A DNA stretch of 64,000 nucleotides, taken from Cornus controversa (Eukaryota; Streptophyta; Magnoliopsida; Cornales; Cornaceae). The stretch lies in the NCBI GenBank assembly GCA_026545225.1, contig CM048854.1, positions 26,270,730-26,334,729 on the forward strand, read 5' to 3'. Shown here piece after piece: positions 22,901 to 34,900 of this stretch. Position 1 is the first letter of the stretch, and each line of letters opens with the position of its first letter. Below the pieces are notes generated by a model that did no database searches, was not told the DNA's origin, and was given only the letters and a program-made list of their open reading frames with translations. The position numbers and the translations under genes are program-made.

Positions 22901-25900
22901 ATATTAACATCGCAACACAACAGTAAATCTAATCCATTTAACAAAAGAATCAAAACCCTTGGGAGATATTTGTTGCCTTCAAAGCAAAGAGAACTGTTCA
23001 TTGAACAAATCAAAGATTTAGGGATAGTATTTGCTGCCTTCAGAGTTCAGACCCCCAAGAAAGAAACAACAAAAGTTCACTTAAAATTGAATATTCAGAC
23101 TTTAACCAAGAGGGCATTGCTGCTCATAAATATACAAGTCATTTTTTACAAGATGATGATGTTGATTATAAGAAGCAGCGACAATATGCCTCGTTAGGCA
23201 TGATCAGAATAAATCATGGGATTAAAATATCCGTTGCGCACAAAATTCACAAGTGAATATCAATTAGAAAGCAGAAGACTATAAGAATAATTCTACAGTT
23301 TATGATAACCTCAAGTATCACAATGCAACCAAGGTTATGAATTATTTTGAGTGATACTTCATTCTGTAGGTGAAACTAGATCATTAACTCTTATTTACTC
23401 TTTCTTTAGGGTCTGTGGGTATAGGCAACCGGGGATAGGGATAGGGATGAAGATGGTGTTCAAGCAACTTCAGAGGCTCATATATGAGTGTATGATATTA
23501 CCACTAACATACCTTACCAACTATTGGGTTTGCACCTTTTTATTTGTTCATTTATGTTTTGGGGGTGAGACTAGTTCATGGAAGTATAATAAAACTTCAC
23601 CACCACAAATCTAGAATCCCAAAGTTTGAAGACTACATTCAGATGAAGTTTCCATCAAGATAATGGTGGTGTTTTACTTCTTCTTCTTTTCTTTTCCTTT
23701 TTCTTAATCCGGGGTATGTGTATGGGTGGGGGGTAGGAATGATGCAATAAAATATCAATTTTTTTAATAAAAAAAATGACTGGAAACTGGAATTGGCTGA
23801 ATTTTTGATTGCTTGCTTGTGTTCTATTTGATTAGCGACTAACCTGGTGGAAGGAAGGAATAATAGAACCAAATCATTTAAGTTACAAGAATATCTCATT
23901 CCCTACTACAGCAGAGCTCACTGCTGCTACCTTTGACTAATTTGAGGTTTATGTAGTACTTGTGAAAATCTAGGCATAAATTTCCCTTGCTTTAAGTATC
24001 TGTTTGTTCTCTTAATCATTACCATGGTTTAAGATTCTATATCTTCTCCTCTGTCTTTGAGTGATACTAATTACCAAGGTACCAATACACCGAATCTATT
24101 GTGATGTTCCCCACTCCCACTTCCCTTTTCTGATCCAATACCCATCCTTCCTGCCCCACTTTCTTCTCTCAGCCCAGTGCTGCCCTGAATTGTGTATGTA
24201 ACAAGTTTGAAAGGGATTTTCCTGTCCCAGTTCAGGATTGAGGAAGAATACCATGTTTTCCAATTCTAGCAATCTAGATTTGAGTAATTTAAATGTTGGC
24301 CTAAAGACTTCACTTGCTGTTCCAAGCCCAAGAAAGGATTCATAGATTGAGGCCGTGGAGTCCTTCATAAGGGAGTGCTTTATGAAGATGGTGTCAGGAA
24401 AGAGGTGAGAGGCACAATGGACGTGGAAGATGCGATAAACAGTTAGTTTTGGGTTAAATCCTTTTATTTGGGTGCATAGAGAAGGGGGAGCTCAGTCCTC
24501 TTGGAAGCCAAGCCCCCACCCCCCCCCCCCCCCCCCCCCCTCCCTCCTCTCTCAAGGTGGCCTTCTCTGCAAAAACAACAGCTTTGCAAATTTAAGGAAG
24601 AAGGCCAAATAATTGTTGATTGGTGTAGGATGTACAAGAGGGAGGGGAGAATTCCAATAATCTTCTCATAACTAGGGAATTGCAGTCTTTTCTTCTCTAT
24701 ATTTCGGTGTAACTAGGCTAATGCCCAACTGGTTGGTGTCTGGTTTGCTATGTGGAAAGGGACTTGTGTTTGAAGGGGGATGATTTAGGATGTTGTGTCG
24801 TTATGCTTTATGGGGAACTTGTGGTTACAAAGGAATAGGAGGTCCTTCAAAGGGGTTAAGATTATGATCCAAGAGATTAAGAAGGAGATGAAGAATTGAT
24901 GTTGAGGACTTCGTTTTGATGGGTTAATGAAGCAATAAGTTGGACGTGTGGGAAGTTTCCTATTATACAGCCAGAAGGCATTTTACTAAAACAGTAAACA
25001 AAGCCATTTGTCCGACCATTATTAACATCAGTCCTTCAATTTACTAAAAGATGAAAAAGGATTTCTGTAGCAAAGCGGTTGGGATTCAACACTCTGAGTT
25101 AAGTTCACTTAATACAACATTTTAAATGAAACTAAGCCTCGCTGATGTCATAGAGTTGTTTCAATTTAATTTTTTTGTTTTTAGGGTTGCAAATAAAGAA
25201 CATGCCTATTAAAGAAAATAAAAGAAACTCCCAGGGGAATGTTTGATAATTGTCAGTATGTCAAAATGTTTCCCTACCTATTAAGTATATGAAACCTAGA
25301 AGCCACATCTTAATATAGGAAAAACCAGTTTTAGATATCTCACTTTTGTGCCCTGAGTTTGATCTTGTCTAGTACAATTTCAAAAAACAAATAATTGCAT
25401 GAGTCCATGTGAACACCCATAGAAGCTCAAAGACGCACACATAATACAAGTGAATAAAACATTATCCTCCAAATAAATATAATTTCATTGTGGCATCGTG
25501 CAATGATAAAAATCATTTCCTAGCACTCGTACCCCAACATTCTGACTTACCTTTATCATCGATTATAGAAATAGCTTAGCAAACTGATTAATGGACCAGG
25601 AGAGAAATAAATTTCAACATCAGTACTTGGTTGTTTATACGGACGCAAATACAACTCCAAGTTCAACTGTATAAATTACAGCACAACAGGCATAAAAACT
25701 GATAAAACAATATATTAGATATACACCAAAAAAATTTCTTTTTCAGGGGGGGGGGGGGGGGGGGGGGGGCGCAGCCCAAGAACAAAGCAAGGCCAGCTAT
25801 ACAACCAACTTATCCACAAAATTCACTACATCCCCCACGAATTTACAATCCATCCATGTACACAAAAATAAAAAAGAATAGAGAACTTGAGCACCCACGG

Positions 25901-28900
25901 TGGAGCATCCACACCATCAAAGGACTGTCTATTCCGTTCACGCCACAACCCCACCATAAACAAAGGGGCACCACCCTCCAGGCAGCTCGAGCTTGCCTCC
26001 ACACCCTTTCCAAGCCTCAAGCATGCTCTTCGAGGACTCTAGCATCACCCGATGGACGCCAAAAAGAGCAAAAGCATAGTAGCCCAACTGTCTCTAGCAA
26101 CTGGGCAATGCAAGAGAAGATGACTAACCAACTCTTTGTCTTCCTTGCACATGCAGCATCTGACGTATCCTCAAATTATCAATCGTTAAAATCCTCCCCC
26201 CACACCACTGTCCACCAAAACAAGGCCAGCTTAAGCGGTGCCTTTGCGTGCCAAACTGCCTTCCAAGGGATGTAAGGCCCGTGAGCATCCACCAGTCTTC
26301 TATAAAAGGAATGCGCCTCGAAGATCCCATGACTAGAAGCCATCCAACACCAAACATCAAGCCCTAGCCCTCCCACCTCCTGTTGATACAGTACAGCTAG
26401 AAACTCACTAATATCTCCCAACTCCCAGTCCAGAAAAGGTCTACCAAACTGGACATCTCGAAACAACCTCCCACTATCAAGACAATAGTAGTCAGCTACC
26501 AATGTCGCCTTGTCCACAGCAATCCGATAGAGACACGGATAGGTGGACGCAAGCAAGCGCTCCCCGCACCACACATCCATCCAAAAGTTGACATCCCTCC
26601 CACTCCTCACCCTAAACCGAATGTGTGTGACTCATTCCATCCTTTCCAAATGGCCTTCCAGCTAGTTGCCTCACCTCAAGAGAACACTACCCACCCATGC
26701 ACTCTCCAAACTTGCTAAAGATGACCCTCCTCCAAAGCTTGAGTCTATCCACCGCAAACCTCCACAACCAATTCCCCAACAAGACCTTATTGAACAGCTC
26801 CAGTCCTGAAAGAGTCAACCAAACTGGACATCTCGAAACAAGCTCCCGCTATTTGTCGGCTACCAATGTCGCCTTGGCCACATCAGTCCAATAGAGACGC
26901 AGATCGCTCCTTGCACGACACATCCATCCAAAAGTTGACATCTCTCCCACTCCTCACCCTAAACCGAATGTGTGTGACTCATTCCATCCTTTCTAAATGG
27001 CCTTCCAACCGGTTGCCTCACCTCAAGAGAACACCCACCCATGCACTCTCCAAACTTGCTAAAGTTGACCCTCCTCCTAAGCTTGAGTCTATCCACCCCA
27101 AACCTCCACAACCAATTCCCCAACAAGACCTTATTGAACATCTCCAACCTCCTGATACCCAACCCACCTAACTCAATGGACCTACAAACTTGCTCCCAAT
27201 TCACAAGGTGGTATTTGAATCCATTGCCCATACCACCCCATAAGAAGTTCCGTTGCAATTTCTCAATCCTTTTCAAAAAGAGGCAGGAACCTAGAACAAA
27301 GAGAGATAATAGGTTGGAAGGTTCGAAAGGGTGCTTGCTCTTCATGAGTTACCTGCCCCCTTTCAAAAGATATTGCTTTTTTCAACCTACTAATCTCCTC
27401 TCAAAATGTTCCACCACTAGATCCCAAATCGAAACCTCCTCGAAGGGGTCCCAAGCGGCGAACCCAAATTCAATAGAGGAAGCGACCTTACGCCACATCC
27501 CAAAATATCGTCAATTAGGCAATATTCACAACCTCCCCTACCGGGACATCTCACTCTTCCTGAGATTGATCTTCAGTCCAAAAACTGCCTAAAAGAAAAT
27601 CAATACACATCTCAAAAATCTCAAATGCGCCTCATCCGCATCACAAAAAACGATGCTATCTTCTGCAAACAGAAGTGAGAGATCTCAAGCTAATTGGAGG
27701 AGTCCCTCCCCACTCCCAAATCTCTAATGTAACCCAACTCCACAGCCCTACTCATCAACCTGTTGAGAGCCTCCATCACTAGATTGAAGAGAAACAAGAA
27801 CAAAGGATCTCCCTATCGCAACACTCACAAACTGTCGAAAACTCCAAACCCATTGATCAATACCAAGAATCTCACGGTACAGATGCAAGACTAGATCCAT
27901 CTCCTCTAGGTTTCCTCGAACCCATCCTCTGCAGCACATACAACAGAAAGCTCCAACTGACATGATCATAAGCCTTCTCTATGTCAAGCTTGCACATCAC
28001 TCCCAGCTCTCTACTAGACAGTCTAGAATCCACGCACTCGCTAGCAATCAAGACAGAATCCAGAATTTGCCTCCCTAGAACAAAGGCATTCTGAGAATCC
28101 GAGATCACCCTATCAATGACTTCCCTCAAATGCTCAGCTAGTACTTTAGCTACTAGCTTATACATACTCCCCACCTAGGAAGCACGGACACGCCTAAGAA
28201 GGCAAAGAATCCGTGTTGGACACGTGTCGGACACAAATACGTGTTGGACACGTGTCGGACACAAATACGTGTTGGACACGCCCTGACACGCCAAAAAACG
28301 TGTCTGATTTTTTTTTTTTTTTTTAATTTTTGGACACGGCTCAGACACATGTTGGACACACCAATTTTTTTTTTCTTTTTTTCCTCTTGTTTTCATGAAT
28401 CTTCTCTCTTTCATGGATTCTTACTTTATTTTTCACTAATCCCTAATTATTTTTCTAACAAAACCCTAATTGTTTTTGCTTTTTTCTCCTTTTTTAGCCT
28501 CTTTCTTTCTTTTTCCTAGCAAAACACAAGTCTAGAAATGTTGTTTTAACAATTCAACTATAGCCCATCTCATCTCTTCATTTTTGTTCTTTTTTACTCT
28601 TCTTTCTCTTACTGTACAACTGCTATCTTTTACTGTGACTTTCTCATGATGCATTTGTATTTGGAGTAAGCTAGAATGATGATGTTTAAATGATAAGACT
28701 AGTTTTTATTCTAATGTCTCGTTTTGATTTGGTTTTATGACTTTGTGACATTGTTCTCTTCTAATTATTGTTGTTGTGGAGTAGATTTAATTGTGTACTT
28801 GTGATTTATGATTTGTGAATTTTTTCTTTGTTAGGTTGATGAAAAATAATATTACTCTTAATTATTTAAAGTACGACATCAAATATTATATAAAAATAAA

Positions 28901-31900
28901 TATTTATTATTTGTCGTGTCCCCGCAGTGTCCGTGTCCTAATTTTTTAGGATTTGCCGTGTCACCGTATCCGTGTCGTGTCGTATCCGTGTCCCGTATCC
29001 GTTTCCGTGCTTCTAAGCTCCCCACCAAGTTGATAGGTCTAAAGTCATTTACATCCATAGCTCCACCCTTCTTGGAGATGAGGGCAATGAAGGAAGAATC
29101 CCAACTCTTCTCAAATCTACCATGGGCGTGAAAGTAATGAAGAGCCGCCATGATCTTTCCTCAAACCACTTCCCAATTTTGTTAAAAGAACCCTATTGTG
29201 AAACCATTCGACCCCACCGCCTTGTCCCCATTGCAAATTTTCAAAGCTGAAAACACCTTCTTCTCCCCAAATGGCCTTTCCTACCGCTCTATGTTCGCCT
29301 CTGAAATGCTATCAAACTCCAAACCATCCAACTGTGGCCTCCAACTAGCTCCTTCCAAGTAGAGTCACCAATAAAAGAAGTGATCCCCTACTAACATATT
29401 CCTCCTTACACAACAACTCTCCATCAACTCAAATCCTTCCGATGTGATTGCTCCTCCGGTGAGCTAATGCCTAGCGATGAAGAATTTTGTATTCTTGTCA
29501 CCTTCCTTGAGCCACAAGGATCTAGATTTCCGATGCCATGAAATCGCCTCCCAAAAAGCAATTGCCAATCTCTACCTTGCATTCCTCTCCTACACCGATC
29601 CCCATCCTCTACGCAACCCCCCCCCCCCCCCCCACTCCCTCCCTTTCTTTTCAATCTAACTCCACAATCTCCATCAATAATCTATTCTTACTCCATTCCA
29701 AATTCCCAAACACCTCTCGATTTCACTTCTTAATATCTTCTTTCAGACGCCGAATGTTGCTAACTAATACATAGGTTGGGTAGCCGTTCACCACATAGCC
29801 ATTCTACCAACTCTTGACTCTATACTTGAAGTCCTCCACCCAAAGCCACATATTCTCGAATCTAAATGAAATTCTCCCCCTCCTCAATCCACCACAATCC
29901 AAAAGCAACGGAATGTGATCGGCCGAGCTAGGGCCATCTGAGCCACTCTGGAACCTCTCCTCCCAATCATCTGAAACCAAAAATCTATCTAATCAGGAAA
30001 GAGTGGGCCTCTGTCTGTCGTTAGACCATGTAAACAAAGCACCCTCTCAAGGCAAGTCTATCAATTGTTGAGCATCTGTGAACTCTGAAAATTGCTCCAT
30101 AGTTGGAGACCACGTCTCTCCAGTGAATCTCTCAATGGAAGATTTGACCACATTGAAGTCCCCTCCACACATACCCTAACTAGTGGATAAAAACAACTAA
30201 ATATCTATTGCTTGAATATAAAACAAGGGATTCAATGGAGCTATATATACAGATTTAAATAATATACCATTGCTACATCTTTAACCAATTGCCAAATAAA
30301 TAACAAAGGCAGCAAAAGTACCGGCCATGAAGCTTCGTTATGAAGAACTGCAGGAATATCCAAATGCTCAGGCTTCAAAAAGTTTTGCAACAAGTTCATC
30401 TTCTCAGAAATTTCCAGGTCAATCTTGGCATCCTCTGGACAAGAAGCAAACGTCCGAGAGAACAACTTTGTCATGACATACTTCTCCAAACCCTGCAGTA
30501 TATATAAGATGTGTTATCACAAATATGCCACAATAAAAAAGTAAAGGACATGTAGCTATCACATTGTTACATGTCCTTTCTTCCACAAGAGCACAAAGCA
30601 TTTATAATTGTTATCAACTGAAAAATAGATATCCGCACTAAATGTTCAAAACATCACCTATCAAACTCTGAAGGAAATTCTCAAGGAACACTTGTCATAT
30701 TGTTTTAAGCAATCCAGGTAGACATAAATAATTTCTATGCACTAATTGTATTATAATTATGATGTCACAAATAGGCCACAAAAAATTGCAGAGCACGTGT
30801 ACTATCACATTGCTATATGCCCTTTCTTCCATAAGAGAAATATTTTATACTATCATCAATTGCAAGGGACTTCTCCACTAAGTGTTTGAAACATCATCTA
30901 TCAGACTCATCATCATCACCCTTGCCTTTATCTCATAAGAACGCTATCAGCCATATCATAATGCTTTTAGTGACCTAGGTTTCTGTAAATAATATCCACA
31001 CACTAATCTGAGAAAGCATCCAGTGTCAATGGCAGTCTAGTTGCCCAATTGTCTAGGGGAGGACAAAGATGCAATGACTCCTGCAAGCCAAGGCCAAAAT
31101 GAATTCAAGAAATTTTTGTTGTCCTTGGTTTAAGACAAGCAGTCTAAGATGAAATCAGTTTCACTATAGGTTTCATGTGTAATGTTCTTTTATGAGCTAA
31201 GTTGCTCCTCTTAACAGCTCAGTCTTGGCTCATGTAGGCTAATTCACTAAACAAGCGAGTAATCTGAGGATCAATTCTTAACCAGCCAAAATAATCAACA
31301 CCGAGATCCTAATAAGCACATACACTTCTAATGAGGAGTCGTATCCCCATCGGTACCAACACTTCTTCGATACTCCCAAACACATGTCCAACACATCTTG
31401 GACGTGTCCATAATTTTAAAATAAAATTCTTAATTTCGGGAACATGATCAACACTTAATGAAAATATGCTAATATTTGGCCAATAAACCTTGAACATAGA
31501 ATAAAGTTTTTAGTATGAAAAAATAATATTATACTAAGAAAAATCAAATTAAAGGTTTAGATATAATTTATATAAAAAAACTTACCATGTCTAAATTAGC
31601 AAAAGACCTACGATGGTTTTATGAAGGAATAGACATGGGAATAGAAGAGGAGACATCAATTTACATGTACATGTATATAGTATATACATATATTTACATG
31701 CACACACAAAAACACGCATATAGATGCAAGCCGTGTCCATGTTATATCTTTACTTATGTAACATGGGTAATTTTAACTATATATTAGTCATAGAATATTT
31801 ATTTCTATATATAGTATATTTTTGTATTAAAATATATATTCTATTGACATGTTCGTTTCCTACTTATACAAGATTTTTCATGTCAACATGCTCATGCCGT

Positions 31901-34900
31901 GTCATGTGTCTTGTGTCCATATTCATGCTTCTTACCAAGATTTCAAATCGTTCAAGCTTGTAAAAACTATTGACATAGTGATGGTGGAATAGTGCATGAT
32001 GCAGACAACTTGACAAGAAATTGTATAATATCAAAAGAGGATGAAAATACCAGATTCAAATGCTACTGTTTGTAGTTATTTGGAAAAATTTACAGTAAAA
32101 ATTTGCCTAAGAAGTAGGGTTAGTTTTTATAAGTGTTTTGGCATTTTCAGTTTGGCGCAAGTAAGGAATTTGATTGTGGGATCTCTTTTTAATTTAGTCA
32201 TGTTCAAGGAGTATACTGGTTTTTATAAAAGTGTCGAAGTCTTGGTATTATTTCACTTCCAAGTTAATTGGCTCTCTATCTTCCTTGCTTCAACACAAGT
32301 TCTTAATTAATTTTAATCCATCATGTTAATTATCATGTTTATTCCATTAAATTTTTGGCATCTTAGATTACTATTAGAACACTTTTGGTGATGAACATAA
32401 AATATCCTAAAGAATAGCAGATTGAAGAACATAAACTATAAAAAGAAGGGAAAAAAAACATATTCGAATAAAGGATGAAGAAGGAAAAGCTGTAAATTAG
32501 CATTTCAAGGTATTCAGTAAATTGGCAAAATGAAGCATTAAATTCTGAAACATGAATAAATGCTCATTTATACCAATCAATAAGTTCAACTATTCTCATG
32601 CACAGGCTCAAGTTCAGCAGGCCTACAAGATAAAGAGTGAAAAGGACCACTTGAGCTATGATCAATCTCAAGCTCAATGATTTGTCGCAAACATGAATTT
32701 GACAGGTTTTTACTTTTAATAATGAAAAATGCGTTTGAATAGATTCATTTCTATAACTTAATAGGACATTCATATCTCTCATATTAATTTTGATAGGTAA
32801 AAAGGAACTGTAGAAGTATCATTATGAAAGTACCAAAGCTAGTGCACTCGTGTACAAGGCCATACTCTATGTCACCCAAAAACTCTAGAAAAGAATCCTC
32901 AACAAAAAAGAGCCCCAAGGAGATCCGGAAAAAGAGATAAAACCACCAACAATTAGTTCAAGTACTAGAAAACTCTACTTATTAAAAAAAAAAGTACTAG
33001 AAAACTATATCAATTTAAACTAAAGCAGCGATTAGAAAAAGTTTTTTCCTCTAACTGCAAACTTCAAATTGCAGTAGAATTTGAGCTCAGATATTATTAC
33101 ATGTGCAATTACTTGAGTTGATCTATGCCCATCAAAAATCTGATAAGCACACCAACTCAGCGAAAAATTTGGAACTTACTGGGAGATGAAAGGAGTGAAG
33201 ATATATACTAAGTAAATTACCTCAATAGCACAGTCAATTTCAACCTCTGTTGCACCAGCCCACAATGGATGGTCCCTAATAGCAGCTTCCATTGTCAAGA
33301 GGAAATCTTGTAACCTTTTGCCATCATTCTCAGGATTTGCCATGTGAAATGAAAAAGATACTATGAAGCTGCAGAAGAATAAATTTCTGTATTTAGAATT
33401 ATAGTATCTACTGCACAAAGAATTAGCAAGCTCAACAAAGAAACATAATTTAATCAAATGAATAAAATAAAATAAAAATTCTGTTAAGTAAAGTTTGCGC
33501 TCAAGAGTGGAGCGCATCCCAATAACAAAATAAATTCCTCAATGCTCCTTTCGATAGGAGATATAACAAAATGGATGGAAGGGAGAGGAAGGATGGACGA
33601 GGCATCCCTAGGGAAGGGAGGATGCCCATCCCTCTTTTGTTTGGTTGGATGGAAGGGAAGGGAAAGGATGATATTATCATTTTACCATGATACCCTTAAA
33701 AAGTTAAAAATATAAATTAATACATTAAAATGTGGTTAATAACGTCTTTTAGATTTTATGTAACAAATATCATTATCTCTCTCCTCTTCCTCTCACGTTT
33801 GGATGGAAGCAAAAAGGTGGATCCAGAGAGATGCCTCATCCCTCATCACATCCTTCCCCTCTTCCTCTCCCTTCTACAAACAATGGAAGCTTGTTCCATC
33901 CCTCCACTCAACCCTGCCTTCCCTTTCCTTCTCTCCTACCAAATGTAGGCTAAATGATAATGAAATTCAATTGGAGCTAGAGAGAGCAAGGTTGCATATG
34001 TAATGTGTGCAGTTGTGGAGGAGAGCAAGTAAGAAAGAAAAGAGCATGAAAAGAAAATTCTACTCAAAAAAATTAGTTCACTTTCCCCGAAAAATGGAAA
34101 AACAAGAAGGAAAGAAAGACTCATAAGGAGTCCAAGAAAGTTGTTAGATTACCAATTATCACAGGTAACTATCGTGATATAAGTAGACCAATTTATGGAA
34201 TAAATTATAATTTAATAAAACAACATATTCATTCCCAATTATGGAAACCTTTATTACTTTCCTTTCCATTATCTTTTCTCTTTCATTGACCTGAAGTCCA
34301 ACATTTTAATACTTGTCTTCTGCAGACCTCTCCAGAATTGAAGCAAGCATTTTTTATACTCCTGCCAAGTCCACAGACAATGCCTTTACACCTCATAATT
34401 AAACACTACTTTTTGTTTCTGGTTTCATTCTTGAATTACGAAAGAGATAATTTTTGCTGTATGGTAAAGCTCGAGTTGACAAACATGAAGACACACATTC
34501 CAATATGAGAGAAGCCACTTTGTACATATAATGCTGAAGATTAAATTTGTCTTCAGTCTTCCTCTCCAAAAACAAATTCTGTACATATAATGCTGTATGG
34601 TAATGCTGAAGACACACTTTCATTATTTTAACAAAAACAAATGAAAATGACAGAAAATTTTGAAGCCAGGCTATTTATTTTCATTTCTAATAACCAATTT
34701 CCTTTTACATACTAGAAAATTGTCTTATACAGTTTCCTTAAAAAAACAGCCTTTTTCTTCAAAAATGCTTCCCAAAGCAGTGTCTAAAAGAGATCCAACC
34801 TAACATGTTTTCCATGCCATTTTCCTATATCTCTATCTTTTGGAGCATAAAATCGTATTCAAATATGATACCAAAAAGTCCTTGAAACCTGTGGATATGA

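Larger units (their letters stand above)
25770..30173 (-). mobile_element. Decayed 5'-truncated LINE in VPS9A intron 3
   Basis: Reading the minus strand from 30173 downward, the parts of a plant L1-type LINE ORF2 follow in order. First comes the endonuclease (CGGDFNVVK near 30165, ADHIPLLLD near 29915, with two in-frame stops). Then comes reverse transcriptase ([18 protein letters not shown] and [10 protein letters not shown] before the hAT insertion, then [16 protein letters not shown] and [14 protein letters not shown] after it, and [12 protein letters not shown]). The catalytic FADD box reads FAEDS at 27655-27669. Next is a zf-RVT domain at 26179-26610, then the C-terminal [10 protein letters not shown]. 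The element starts within the endonuclease, so the N-terminal part and ORF1 are missing. It lies in the same direction as VPS9A transcription. It is long dead: it has many stops and frameshifts and an internal duplication at 26439-27150. Confidence 0.85.

Noticed and set aside
26697-27592. Plus-strand open frames up to 183 codons
   Set aside because: They are antisense shadows of the minus-strand LINE, which explains the codons better.
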